Assembly (NCBI GenBank): GCA_029880105.1
Contig: JAOUPA010000071.1
Span: forward strand, 1-9,639
Direction of reading: 5' to 3'
Origin: Gammaproteobacteria bacterium
Lineage (GTDB): Bacteria; Pseudomonadota; Gammaproteobacteria; SZUA-229
DNA length: 9,639 bases
Below are positions 1-7,729 of this stretch, in pieces. Position 1 is the first letter of the stretch; each line of letters begins with the position of its first letter. The translations under genes were made by a program, and so were the position numbers. The notes under the pieces were generated by a model. That model did no database searches. It saw only the letters and a list, made by a program, of their open reading frames with translations, and was not told where the DNA came from.

Positions 1-1564
1 CCATGAATTTCAGGCCCATCATAATCATGCGAGCCACCCAGAAGAAAATAATATCAAAGCCAGTAACCAGTACACTGGTGGGATAAAAATCCTTCAGGCG
101 CTGTGTCTGTTCAGGCCAGCCCAGTGTTGAGAAGGGCCAGAGTGCGGAAGAGAACCAGGTGTCGAGCACATCTTCATCCTGGCGCAGTGGATAGTTGGCA
201 CTGAGTTTGTGTTGTGCGCGTACTTCGTCTTCATTGCGCCCCACATAGATATTGCCGGCATCATCGTACCAGGCTGGAATGCGGTGCCCCCACCAGATCT
301 GACGGCTGATACACCAGTCCTGGATGTTGTTCATCCATTCGTAATAGGTGTTTTTCCAGTTATCGGGTACAAAGCGAATCTTGCCGCTTTCCACGGCTTC
401 AATCGCGGGTTTGGCCAGCGGTGCCACTTTGACGTACCACTGATCGGTCAGGAAGGGTTCGATGACGGTGCCGGAACGGTCGCCGCGCGGTACCATCAGT
501 TTGTGGTCTTCAACTTTTTCAAGCAGGCCAGCGGCATCTAAATCAGCAACAATCTGTTTGCGTGCCGCATAACGATCCATACCAATGTACTGGCTGGGGA
601 TGAGTGAGCCCTCATCAGCTTCGTTTTCACGGATGGCGGCATCAACGGTGAAGATATTGATCAGGCCACCATGAATCTGGTTGCTGATCGCAATCTCATC
701 ACGGTGACGTTGCCAGACGGCATAGTCGTTGAAGTCGTGTGCCGGTGTAATTTTTACGCAGCCGGTGCCGAACTCGGGATCGACGTGTTCTTCATCGGCG
801 ATGATGGGGATCTTGCGTCCGGTCAGTGGTAGCTCCAGCAGCTCACCGATCATGTGCCTGTAGCGTTCATCGCCCGGGTTTACCGCAACGGCGCAGTCCC
901 CGAGCAGGGTTTCAGGGCGGGTGGTGGCGACGACCAGATGGCCCTGGCCATTGGACAGCGGGTAACGCATGTGCCACATGAAACCATTTTCTTCTTCATT
1001 GAGTACTTCGAGATCAGAAACCGCGGTGTGCAGCTTGGTGTCCCAGTTGACCAGTCGTTTGCCACGATAAATCAGGCCATCTTCATAGAGGCGGACAAAG
1101 ACTTCTTTCACCGCATCGGAAAGGCCATCGTCCATGGTGAAGCGTTCGTGTTGCCAGTCCAGTGAAGAACCAAGTCGGCGCAGCTGACGGGTGATGTTGC
1201 CACCGGATTCTTCTTTCCACTCCCAGATTCTGTTGATGAAGGCGTCACGGCCGAGATCGTGCCGCGACTTGCCTTCAGCCTCGAGCTGGCGCTCGACCAC
1301 CATCTGTGTGGCGATACCGGCGTGGTCGGTACCCGGCTGCCAGAGTGTGTTGTCACCTTTCATGCGGTGATAGCGAATCAGCGTATCCATCACCGTGTTG
1401 TTGAAGCCATGGCCCATGTGCAGGCTACCGGTGACGTTCGGTGGTGGAATCATTATGCTGTAGGCACTGGATCCGGCTTTATGGTGGGGTGTGAAGTAGC
1501 CATTGTCTTCCCAGTTTTTGTACCAGGTCAGTTCGATGGCTTTCGGGTTATAGGTTTTTTCCAT
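1..1564 (-). CDS. valS: Valyl-tRNA synthetase, N-terminal 521 residues (cut by window edge)
   Basis: Class I aminoacyl-tRNA synthetase that charges tRNA-Val in the cytoplasm and edits misactivated threonine. Only the N-terminal part is present: the frame is open from the ATG at 1564 to the left edge, about 521 codons against roughly 950 in E. coli. The start gives the family's typical N-terminus (MEKTYNPKAIELTWYKNWE). Residues 39-52 carry IPPPNVTGSLHMGH, with the class I HIGH-type motif as HMGH at 49-52. The CP1 editing domain shows TTRPETLLGD at about 214-223 and PAHDFNDY at about 274-281. The returning catalytic core shows CISRQIWWGHRIPAW (418-432) and DVLDTWFSSALWP (465-477). The KMSKS loop, anticodon-binding domain and C-terminal coiled coil lie beyond the edge. 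There is no clear Shine-Dalgarno sequence before the ATG. Identity is secure. Confidence 0.97.
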   Translation of the reverse strand, partial: MEKTYNPKAIELTWYKNWEDNGYFTPHHKAGSSAYSIMIPPPNVTGSLHMGHGFNNTVMDTLIRYHRMKGDNTLWQPGTDHAGIATQMVVERQLEAEGKSRHDLGRDAFINRIWEWKEESGGNITRQLRRLGSSLDWQHERFTMDDGLSDAVKEVFVRLYEDGLIYRGKRLVNWDTKLHTAVSDLEVLNEEENGFMWHMRYPLSNGQGHLVVATTRPETLLGDCAVAVNPGDERYRHMIGELLELPLTGRKIPIIADEEHVDPEFGTGCVKITPAHDFNDYAVWQRHRDEIAISNQIHGGLINIFTVDAAIRENEADEGSLIPSQYIGMDRYAARKQIVADLDAAGLLEKVEDHKLMVPRGDRSGTVIEPFLTDQWYVKVAPLAKPAIEAVESGKIRFVPDNWKNTYYEWMNNIQDWCISRQIWWGHRIPAWYDDAGNIYVGRNEDEVRAQHKLSANYPLRQDEDVLDTWFSSALWPFSTLGWPEQTQRLKDFYPTSVLVTGFDIIFFWVARMIMMGLKFM

Positions 1565-1623
1565 GGGCTATTTTCGTTGGTGCACACATGCTATGGGCGA
1601 GTGCGACAGATTAAAAGCCGTGA

Positions 1624-1629
1624 ATTATA
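1624..1629 (-). promoter_or_regulatory. Candidate -10 box for valS
   Basis: Read on the minus strand, this site is a perfect TATAAT. It lies in the 103-bp gap between the small charged ORF and valS, and would give a leader of about 50 nt. No good -35 hexamer is visible at 16-18 nt upstream (the best is TGCCAT), so the assignment rests on the -10 match and the position. valS may also be co-transcribed with the gene upstream. Confidence 0.4.
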
Positions 1630-1667
1630 CCGTAAGCGCACGCGGGATGGCATGCGTGGTGGGATTA

Positions 1668-2039
1668 TTACTTGTCCTTATCCTTGAATTCGCTGAGAAT
1701 TTTCGGCATGTGTTTTAACAGTTCAAAACGCAGTTGCATGAACAGGTGCTGTTCCAGATCGGGCATCATGTCGGCCATGATTTTTTCGACCAGCTCATCC
1801 AGTTCCTGATTGCGGCGTTTGTCGGTAGCGCGACGATCTTCCTTGCGACGATCCAGCTGGCCTTCAGGCAGTGGTGCCTGTTGCTGACGGCGATCCGGCT
1901 GTTTACGTTGGTCTTCAGTTGGTTTGGCAGCGGTGGAATCTTTGGCATTTTTAGCAGGTGTAGGTTTTCCCGGCTGAATCACTTCTTCCAGTGTCGGCAC
2001 CTCAAGCGTAGGAATGTTTTTTTTCTTATCGTCTGACAT
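1668..2039 (-). CDS. Small highly charged protein of unknown function (123 aa)
   Basis: I do not recognise a characterised family. The protein has no signal peptide or membrane segment and is expected to be cytoplasmic. Residues 9-24 form a short conserved-looking segment rich in I/P/T/L (IPTLEVPTLEEVIQPG), like the N-terminal motif of some uncharacterised proteobacterial proteins. Residues 25-77 are low-complexity and probably disordered, with repeated D-R-R elements (PDRR, LDRRKEDRR, TDKRR). Residues 78-120 look like one or two amphipathic helices (ELDELVEKIMADMMPDLEQHLFMQ...). It lies between pepA and valS on their strand, the place where holC and sometimes another small ORF occur in related genomes. 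It has no resemblance to holC that I can see. A run of eight A residues near its 5' end encodes Lys-Lys-Asn. No strong ribosome-binding site is seen. The plus-strand frame over the same DNA is rejected because this frame has more natural composition and collinear neighbours. Confidence 0.75.
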   Translation of the reverse strand: MSDDKKKNIPTLEVPTLEEVIQPGKPTPAKNAKDSTAAKPTEDQRKQPDRRQQQAPLPEGQLDRRKEDRRATDKRRNQELDELVEKIMADMMPDLEQHLFMQLRFELLKHMPKILSEFKDKDK

Positions 2040-2078
2040 AGTTGTCGTGATCTGTTTAGCCGATGAATGTTCCTACTT

Positions 2079-2107
2079 AGTATAGTGCGTTAGAGAATAA
2101 TTGTTGT
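2079..2107 (-). promoter_or_regulatory. Candidate promoter for the 123-aa gene
   Basis: On the minus strand, TATACT (2079-2084) matches the -10 consensus at five of six positions and lies about 40 nt before the start codon. The hexamer 17 bp upstream (ACAACA, 2102-2107) is a poor -35. The position, in the 103-bp gap after pepA, is sensible. It would make this gene, and perhaps valS, at least partly independent of pepA transcription. Confidence 0.35.
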
Positions 2108-2142
2108 GATCAGGCACGCACGTCCCTGTGGCATGATGTTTT

Positions 2143-3642
2143 TTAATGACCGGACTCGAAGCGATCCAGGATGTATTGCATCAGCAGGCTGACCGGGCGT
2201 CCGGTAGCGCCTTTGTCATTGCCACTTTTCCAGGCGACACCAGCAATATCAAGATGTGCCCAGTGATACTTCTGGGTGAAGCGTGACAGGAAACAGGCCG
2301 CCGTTATTGTGCCAGCGCCCTTGCCACCGATATTGGCGATGTCGGCAAAATTACTGTTCAACTGCTCCTGGTAATCATCCCATAGTGGTAGTTGCCAGCA
2401 GCGGTCACCGCTCTTCTTGCCTGCACTGAGCAGGTCGTTGATCAGAGGTTTGTGGTTGCCCATCAAACCAGCTGGGTGCGCACCCAGGGCAACAATACAT
2501 GCACCGGTGAGGGTGGCGATATCAATGACAACATCGGGTTTATATTTGTCGGCGTAAGTCAGGGCATCGCATAAAATTAGACGGCCTTCGGCATCGGTGT
2601 TGAGTATCTCTATGGTCTTGCCCGACATGCTGGTGACAATGTCGCCAGGTTTGATGGCAATACCGTCGGGCATGTTTTCAACCGAAGGCACGATGCCGAC
2701 AATGTTCATTGGCAGTTGCAGTTCAGCGCAGGCAGCGATGGTGCCAAGTACACTGGCTGCACCGCACATGTCATATTTCATTTCATCCATGGCTGCACCG
2801 GGTTTCAGGCTGATACCACCGGAATCAAAAGTCACTCCCTTGCCAACCAGTACAATCGGCGCCTGCTTTTTATTGCCTGCCATGTATTCTATGGTGATCA
2901 GTTTGGCAGGCTCACGGCTACCGCGCGCTACGGCCAGCAGCGAACCCATGCCCAGTTTTTCCATTTCATCGACATCAAGTACAGTGGTTTTTACTTTCGG
3001 GTACTGTTCCTGCAGGATATTGGCCTGTTTCGCCAGATAGGCGGGTGTGCAGATATTTCCGGGCAGGTTAGCCAGATCTTTAGTTAGTTTAATACCGGTA
3101 GAGATCGCCATACTATTTCTGACGGCGGTTTCACCCTCAGCCAGTTGGCCGCGACCGGAAACACTGAAAATGAATTTTCTAAGCGGACGACGTGGCAGGT
3201 TCTTGTCGGTTTTTAGCTGATTAAACTGGTAAGTGCATTCGTCGATGGCCTCGATGGATTGCTGGATTTTCCATCGGATATCGCGGCGTTTGACCGGTAT
3301 CTCTGTCAGGTAGGAGGCAATTTCAGTCGCACCACTGGCCTCCAGTCGCTTTACCATAACCTGATTGATTTTGCGGAAGCTGTTGGTAGTGATATCTTTT
3401 TCTTTACCGCAACCAACGAGAAGTACACGGTCACAAAGTGTGTTTTCTACATTATGGAGTAACAGGGTCTGACCAATATCGCCTTCGATTTCACCACGTC
3501 TAACCAGGTTGGAGATAACACCGCCGCTGATTTCATCTAGTGTTCTGGCTGAGGCTGAAAGTTTGCGTGAGGCATAAATGGCCACGGCAACGCAACCAAT
3601 CCGCTGTTTCTCGGGGCTGCCGCTTTTTACGGTATATTCCAT
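2143..3642 (-). CDS. pepA: Leucyl aminopeptidase PepA (M17 family)
   Basis: Cytosolic two-metal aminopeptidase that removes N-terminal residues, preferably leucine, from peptides. It is probably a homohexamer, as in E. coli, where the same protein (also called XerB/CarP) binds DNA at cer sites and the carAB promoter. The 499-aa length is normal. Residues 1-160 are the variable N-terminal domain and the rest is the catalytic domain. Metal ligands inferred from the E. coli protein are all present: K268 and D273 (in VGKGVTFDSGG), D291 (KYDMCGAASV), and D350 and E352 (NTDAEGRL). Catalytic K280 and R354 are also present. The start at 3642 has a good Shine-Dalgarno sequence (GGAGAG, 3647-3652) six nt away. 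The gene is divergent from lptF, as in many gammaproteobacteria. Whether this PepA also acts in DNA binding cannot be told from sequence alone. Confidence 0.97.
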   Translation of the reverse strand: MEYTVKSGSPEKQRIGCVAVAIYASRKLSASARTLDEISGGVISNLVRRGEIEGDIGQTLLLHNVENTLCDRVLLVGCGKEKDITTNSFRKINQVMVKRLEASGATEIASYLTEIPVKRRDIRWKIQQSIEAIDECTYQFNQLKTDKNLPRRPLRKFIFSVSGRGQLAEGETAVRNSMAISTGIKLTKDLANLPGNICTPAYLAKQANILQEQYPKVKTTVLDVDEMEKLGMGSLLAVARGSREPAKLITIEYMAGNKKQAPIVLVGKGVTFDSGGISLKPGAAMDEMKYDMCGAASVLGTIAACAELQLPMNIVGIVPSVENMPDGIAIKPGDIVTSMSGKTIEILNTDAEGRLILCDALTYADKYKPDVVIDIATLTGACIVALGAHPAGLMGNHKPLINDLLSAGKKSGDRCWQLPLWDDYQEQLNSNFADIANIGGKGAGTITAACFLSRFTQKYHWAHLDIAGVAWKSGNDKGATGRPVSLLMQYILDRFESGH

Positions 3643-3736
3643 GAATCTCTCCAGGGTCTTTAGCTTGGGTTTTAATAAGTGTAGATTGTATGCAATTAAT
3701 GCATTCTCTGGTAGTCAATGTGATAATGCCAGCCCT
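3643..3736. promoter_or_regulatory. Divergent pepA / lptF control region
   Basis: This 94-bp spacer must hold the promoters of both pepA (leftward) and lptF-lptG (rightward). For pepA, the minus strand has TACAAT (3685-3690), five of six to the -10 consensus, and TTGACT (3713-3718), a good -35. These are 22 bp apart, so they do not form one standard promoter. For lptF, TTGGGT (3665-3670) is a possible -35, but no good -10 follows. An AT-rich centre with TGCA on both sides (3691-3703) is a possible protein-binding site. Specific promoter positions are uncertain. Confidence 0.5.
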
Positions 3737-4858
3737 ATGAGCCAGTTTGTGAAAAAACACTTATCGATTATCGATCGTTACATTGCCAGGGAAATTATGC
3801 TTTCCTGGTTTTCTGTTCTGTTTGTACTGGTGGTCATCGTCGTCAGTGCTAATGCGGTGCAATTGCTGTCCTGGCTGGTCGATGGGCGAATCCCGGTTGA
3901 TGTCTTTTTCTCGCTACTGCTGAGCAATTTTTATGAATTCACGGTTATGTTAGTGCCGCTGAGTTTATTACTGGGAATTTTGCTGGCATTTGGCCGGCTC
4001 TACAAAGACAGTGAAATGACGGCAGTGATGTCAGCAGGCTTGGGCCCGGTGCAATGGTATCGCCCACTGTTGATGGTTGCCATGCCAACAACATTATTGA
4101 TGGTCTATCTCTCCCTGTTCTTTATTCCTGCAGTGGTTGAGCAGCGTGATGAAATAATGACTGAAATTAAAAACCGCACAGAGCTGAGTAGCCTGTTTGC
4201 AGGCCGGTTTAACCAGTCACGTGAAGGTAATGCGATCTTTTTCCTTGAATCACAGAGTGATGAAGGCAGGGTTATGGATCATGTGTTTTTTCAGCAGGTA
4301 CAGGATGGTATTGCGCATGTTGATATCGCCAGGCGTGCTCGTAATCATCATGATAAAAATGGACGCGACTACATGGTGATGGAGTCGGGCACTCACTATG
4401 AGGGGCAACCTGGTAGCGCACAATATAAGATTACTGAATACGCGGAGTATGGTGTCTATATTCCTGGGTCTAAGGATGTGGCAGCGACGTTATCTGTGAA
4501 AGCATTGCCCAGTGAACAGTTGTGGCAATCAAATGTGCCCTGGCATCGGGCAGAGCTACAATGGCGCCTGACTGTACCGATCGCTACGCTGCTTATTGCT
4601 ATGCTGGCACTGCCCTTGAGTCAAACTACACCGCGCAGTGGTCGTTATGCAAATCTGGCCTGGGCTGTGTTGTTGTACCTGGTTTATTCAAACCTGTTGA
4701 GCCTGGGTAAAAACTGGATTATCAAAGAGCGTGTGCCGGTCTGGATTGGAACATGGTGGGTACATATTCTGGCATTGGTGTTGTTATTGGTGTTGCTAAA
4801 AATGGGCGGCCATATGTTCCGCAGTAAACGAGTCAGGGCAAGTGGTGCAGTGCAGTGA
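3737..4858 (+). CDS. lptF: LPS export permease LptF
   Basis: Inner-membrane subunit of the LptB2FGC transporter, which extracts lipopolysaccharide from the inner membrane and drives it across the periplasm. The ATG at 3737 gives 373 aa, close to the roughly 366 aa of E. coli LptF. The reading frame is open further upstream to an ATG at 3578, but that start would overlap pepA and add a tail not seen in the family. The conserved beginning IIDRYIAREI starts at residue 11. Layout: membrane segments at about 21-41, 57-86 (two) and 101-133; a periplasmic beta-jellyroll at about 140-265; then membrane segments at about 273-295, 306-322 and 335-356; and a short basic cytoplasmic tail. SEMTAVMSAGL (92-102) is the cytoplasmic coupling region facing the ATPase LptB. 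The Shine-Dalgarno sequence is weak. It is translationally linked to lptG. Confidence 0.95.
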   Translation: MSQFVKKHLSIIDRYIAREIMLSWFSVLFVLVVIVVSANAVQLLSWLVDGRIPVDVFFSLLLSNFYEFTVMLVPLSLLLGILLAFGRLYKDSEMTAVMSAGLGPVQWYRPLLMVAMPTTLLMVYLSLFFIPAVVEQRDEIMTEIKNRTELSSLFAGRFNQSREGNAIFFLESQSDEGRVMDHVFFQQVQDGIAHVDIARRARNHHDKNGRDYMVMESGTHYEGQPGSAQYKITEYAEYGVYIPGSKDVAATLSVKALPSEQLWQSNVPWHRAELQWRLTVPIATLLIAMLALPLSQTTPRSGRYANLAWAVLLYLVYSNLLSLGKNWIIKERVPVWIGTWWVHILALVLLLVLLKMGGHMFRSKRVRASGAVQ

Positions 4859-5919
4859 TTATTGATCGCTATATCAGTCGATCTATTGTCAGGGGTACAG
4901 CAGGTACCCTGTTTGTTTTTGCAGCACTGTTTATCTTTATTGACTTTGTCAGGCAGCTCGAACACATAGGTACCAAGGATTTTGGCATGATGGATGCGGC
5001 TGCGTTTGTTTTGCTGGGCCTGCCGAAAAAGCTGTATGAATTAGCGCCCTCGATTATTTTATTGGGCGGGCTTATTTCTATGGGGTCGATGGCGAGCAAT
5101 TCTGAACTGGTAGTGATGCGCTCTTCGGGTATAACCGTATCTAGAATTGTCCGCTCTGTATTGCAGACAGGGTTAATGCTGGCGATCCTGGTGGGGCTTG
5201 TGGGTGAATTTGTTGTACCAAATGCAACAAGTATGGCCAAGTCGCTCAGGGCTGCAGCGATGGATGATCGTGTGCTGGTCGGTGGCGAACATGGCCTGTG
5301 GGCGCGCGATGGCAATCGTTACTTTAATGTGAAGATGGTGATGCCCGATATGCAGTTAGATTATCTCAGCATCTATGAGCTTGATGGAAACAGGCAGCTT
5401 AAGCGCGCAAGTACAGCCAGGCGTGCCTATTTTGAAGATGGTCGCTGGATACTAAAACAGGTCGAGCACAGTGAATTCACTGAAAGAGGGATAAAAACAA
5501 CTCAAAGTTCCGAAGAAGAATGGCCTCGCCTGATTAAAACTGATTTATTTGAGGTACTCAAGCTGGAGCCTGAGGACATGTCAGCTTTTTCACTGAAGCA
5601 GTACAGTGATTATCTGGAAGAAAACCAGCTTGATACGGCTGTTTACCTGCTCGCATTCTGGGTAAAAGTATTTACACCCCTGGCATGCCTGGTGATGCTG
5701 TTAATTGCCATGCCTCTGGTGTTTACAGCAACACCAAGAGCTGGTGGTGTCGGCCAGCGTGTGATCGTGGGGCTATTACTGGGTGTTCTATTCTTCGTCT
5801 TTAACAGGGCGATCAATCATCTCGGTGTGGTGTATGGTGTAATGCCGGTGCTGAGTGCTTCGATCCCGCTGCTGACAGTTACATTTATTACCATTTATTT
5901 GATACGTCGAATACGCTAG
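4855..5919 (+). CDS. lptG: LPS export permease LptG
   Basis: Partner of LptF in the lipopolysaccharide extractor; each contributes six membrane helices and a periplasmic jellyroll domain. The start is a GTG at 4855 that shares four bases (GTGA) with the lptF stop, so translational coupling is likely and would help keep the pair equimolar. The 354-aa length matches the family (about 360). The N-terminus MIIDRYISRSIVRG mirrors LptF's IIDRYIAREI, as expected for paralogues. Membrane segments lie at about 15-35, 47-76 (two), 101-121, 262-290, 302-322 and 332-351. The soluble periplasmic region is about 125-260. SELVVMRSSGITVSRI (83-98) is the cytoplasmic coupling helix region. The gene ends 29 bp from the convergent RDD gene, with no clear intrinsic terminator between them. 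Confidence 0.96.
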   Translation: MIIDRYISRSIVRGTAGTLFVFAALFIFIDFVRQLEHIGTKDFGMMDAAAFVLLGLPKKLYELAPSIILLGGLISMGSMASNSELVVMRSSGITVSRIVRSVLQTGLMLAILVGLVGEFVVPNATSMAKSLRAAAMDDRVLVGGEHGLWARDGNRYFNVKMVMPDMQLDYLSIYELDGNRQLKRASTARRAYFEDGRWILKQVEHSEFTERGIKTTQSSEEEWPRLIKTDLFEVLKLEPEDMSAFSLKQYSDYLEENQLDTAVYLLAFWVKVFTPLACLVMLLIAMPLVFTATPRAGGVGQRVIVGLLLGVLFFVFNRAINHLGVVYGVMPVLSASIPLLTVTFITIYLIRRIR

Positions 5920-5948
5920 TCTTTATTAGCTATGATCTAGCTGTCGGG

Positions 5949-6413
5949 TTATCGCAAGTCGATTAATGCAGTATCAGAAGTCATATCATGCCAGCATCGT
6001 TTTTTTCTGTCGAATAGCGACCATAAGAAACCCAGGCCCAGGCAAAGGCATGAGACCATTGCCGTTGCCTCTCTAATTAATACATGTTTCCAGCTAATAG
6101 CATTGAAGGCTGTAATTTGTGAGTGATTACTGACCAGCCTCATTTTCCAGGTCTTCATGCCCAGTGTTTGTCCTCCATGTGTCCAGAACCAGCCAAAATA
6201 GAAAACAATAATGGCGCCAAGATAAAAACTGAGAATAATTCGGTTTGGATTGTTGCTATCTAATGCTTCACCATGATTCAGCAGGGCGTTAAAGATAGCA
6301 GTGGCAATAAACAGGATAGCCGTGAGCAGAAAAAAGTCATAAAAAATGGCCATGAGTCTTCTGAAGAGACTGACAGCTGGAGGAAGATATGATGGTATGT
6401 TCTGATCGTTCAT
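5949..6413 (-). CDS. RDD-family integral membrane protein
   Basis: A 154-aa membrane protein of the RDD family. The name-giving residues are visible: Arg-Arg at 18-19 and Asp26 in the first helix (FRRLMAIFYD), and Asp135 in the last (SLFDRKKRCWHD). GGQTLGMKTWKMRLV (80-94) is the characteristic segment after the second helix. Membrane segments are at about 22-44, 59-78 and 113-133. The family's function is mostly unknown; some members have been linked to ion or sodium transport, and this one cannot be assigned. A small RDD protein next to lptFG recurs in gammaproteobacteria, so the context is ordinary. It converges on lptG and diverges from the outer-membrane protein gene. No strong ribosome-binding site is seen before the ATG. 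Confidence 0.88.
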   Translation of the reverse strand: MNDQNIPSYLPPAVSLFRRLMAIFYDFFLLTAILFIATAIFNALLNHGEALDSNNPNRIILSFYLGAIIVFYFGWFWTHGGQTLGMKTWKMRLVSNHSQITAFNAISWKHVLIREATAMVSCLCLGLGFLWSLFDRKKRCWHDMTSDTALIDLR

Positions 6414-6558
6414 TAGTACAGATTTGGTGTTGTTTTATCTCTAAATAATCGTGTATTGTAAGTGCATATTGTATTTGAAATGAATCTATTAAGATAACTC
6501 AATACAATAGACTTGAATAATCCGGTAACTATAAAAGTGTAATTGAAAAAGGTGATTT
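6414..6558. promoter_or_regulatory. AT-rich divergent spacer with TATTGTA repeats
   Basis: This 145-bp region lies between the RDD gene (leftward) and the outer-membrane protein gene (rightward). The heptamer TATTGTA occurs at 6454-6460 and 6467-6473 in direct orientation, and its complement TACAATA at 6503-6509. The repeats could be operator half-sites or could reflect AT richness. Several -10-like hexamers exist on both strands (for example TACAAT 6503-6508 and TATAAA 6531-6536 on plus), but none has a convincing -35 at 16-18 bp. A good ribosome-binding site, AAGGTGA (6549-6555), precedes the rightward gene. Confidence 0.4.
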
Positions 6559-7668
6559 ATGAATATGGTCAAAAGTGGATTTTATGCGGTAGCACTGGCG
6601 GCTGTTACTCAATCAGCTATTGCAGCACCATTTGCGCATGAAGCGCGATCTTTAGGTATGGGTAATATTGGTGTAGCAACGGCCGATATTGCCACCGCAC
6701 CTTTTGCCAATCCGGCGATGCTGGCTTTCCAGCCATTTGATGATGATTTTTCATTGCTACTGGCAGTGGGCGGCTATTTTAGTGATCCTGATGGAATGGT
6801 TGATGATATTGATCAGTTTCAGTCAGCTAGTACGGATGCTGAGAAACTGGCATTAGCCCAGAAGATGGATGGTAAAATTATTGCCCCTGAGATATCGGGG
6901 GCGGTATCAATCGGTTTTTCCGGTGAAACTTATGCCATGGCCGTGAGCGCACGTTCTGATGTGACTCTGGTAGGTGGGTTGAGTAATATTTCAACGGATG
7001 TATCAACCATCGATGATACGTCGTTTAATCGTCTGACCGTCTTAGGTGTCAAAACCAATGAAATAGGTTTTTCAGTTGCTGGCAATTTTGACATTATGGA
7101 GAGCAAAATATCGGTTGGTATTACACCCAGGGTCATTAATGTCGAAGCTGTTCAATATGATGAGTCTATTGTAACGGCAGATACCGGTATCGGGGATTTT
7201 ACTGATAATGTCGTGGATCTTGGAGATTTCACTACGCTGGATGTTGGTGTTGTTATGGAGCTGATGGATAACGTGCAATTTGGTGCTACAGCCAAAAATC
7301 TAATTACAGATGATGTATCGCTAGGTAATCAGACATTATCTTTTGATACTGAACTGAAAGTTGGCGTGGCCTATCGTGGTGATATGCTGACTGTAGGAGC
7401 TGATCTTGATTTAACTGAGAATCAAATAACGTTTGTTGGTGTGAAAAGAAAGAACCTGTCTGTAGGGATTGAGTATGACCTGTTTGATTACCTGCAATTG
7501 CGTGCAGGCATGATGAAGAACCTGGCAAGCGATATTCCATACCAGGCAAAAGAGTCTATTACAACCGTTGGTCTTGGCCTCTGGTTAGGCTTTAATCTGG
7601 ATGTTGCTGTTACATCCGGTGGGGGTGATTCAATCGGGGCATTTGCACAAGCCGGATTTAAATTTTAA
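6559..7668 (+). CDS. Secreted outer-membrane beta-barrel candidate, TraF-like/FadL-like family
   Basis: A 369-aa precursor with a signal peptide of about 22 residues: short basic start, hydrophobic stretch, and the cleavage context AIA before A23. The mature N-terminal segment ARSLGMGNIGVATADIATAP...NPAML (29-55) is the hallmark of chromosomal proteins annotated as 'conjugal transfer protein TraF' and resembles the start of FadL/OmpP1 and PorV-type barrels. The rest alternates short amphipathic strands with turns rich in D, N and G. It ends in Phe (GFKF), as expected for a barrel recognised by the BAM complex. A Shine-Dalgarno sequence (AAGGTGA) precedes the ATG closely; Met3 is an alternative start with better spacing. 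No conjugation genes are nearby, so the TraF name says nothing about function here. The cargo or partner is unknown. The family assignment is from motif recognition only. Confidence 0.75.
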   Translation: MNMVKSGFYAVALAAVTQSAIAAPFAHEARSLGMGNIGVATADIATAPFANPAMLAFQPFDDDFSLLLAVGGYFSDPDGMVDDIDQFQSASTDAEKLALAQKMDGKIIAPEISGAVSIGFSGETYAMAVSARSDVTLVGGLSNISTDVSTIDDTSFNRLTVLGVKTNEIGFSVAGNFDIMESKISVGITPRVINVEAVQYDESIVTADTGIGDFTDNVVDLGDFTTLDVGVVMELMDNVQFGATAKNLITDDVSLGNQTLSFDTELKVGVAYRGDMLTVGADLDLTENQITFVGVKRKNLSVGIEYDLFDYLQLRAGMMKNLASDIPYQAKESITTVGLGLWLGFNLDVAVTSGGGDSIGAFAQAGFKF

Positions 7669-7674
7669 TTGTTT

Positions 7675-7694
7675 AATAATCGGGAATTATTTTT
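7675..7694 (+). terminator. Weak hairpin after the outer-membrane protein gene
   Basis: AATAAT (7675-7680) and ATTATT (7686-7691) can pair around a five-base loop, seven bases after the stop codon, followed by three more T residues. The stem is all A-T, so its strength as an intrinsic terminator is doubtful. Confidence 0.3.
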
Positions 7695-7729
7695 CATAAA
7701 TATCGTTCATATCGTTTGATTTTTAATGT

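Noticed and set aside
209..1687. Plus-strand frames opposite valS (209-541, 854-1165, 1259-1687) and minus-strand frames at 880-1065 and 1108-1356
   Set aside because: All are shadows of the continuous valS frame, which carries every expected class I synthetase motif.
1734..2036. Plus-strand frame opposite the 123-aa gene (100 codons, Phe-rich)
   Set aside because: Its composition is that of an antisense shadow, it has no ribosome-binding site, and the minus frame is collinear with pepA and valS.
2111..2128. Imperfect hairpin after pepA as its terminator
   Set aside because: It has seven pairs with an internal mismatch and no T-run on the minus strand after it.
3578..3736. Upstream extension of lptF to the ATG at 3578
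   Set aside because: It lies inside the 5' end of pepA, on the opposite strand, and adds 53 residues not found in LptF. The conserved N-terminus begins just after the ATG at 3737.
5928..5942. Inverted repeat AGCTA / TAGCT between lptG and the RDD gene as a bidirectional terminator
   Set aside because: The stem is only five base pairs and no T-run follows it in either direction.
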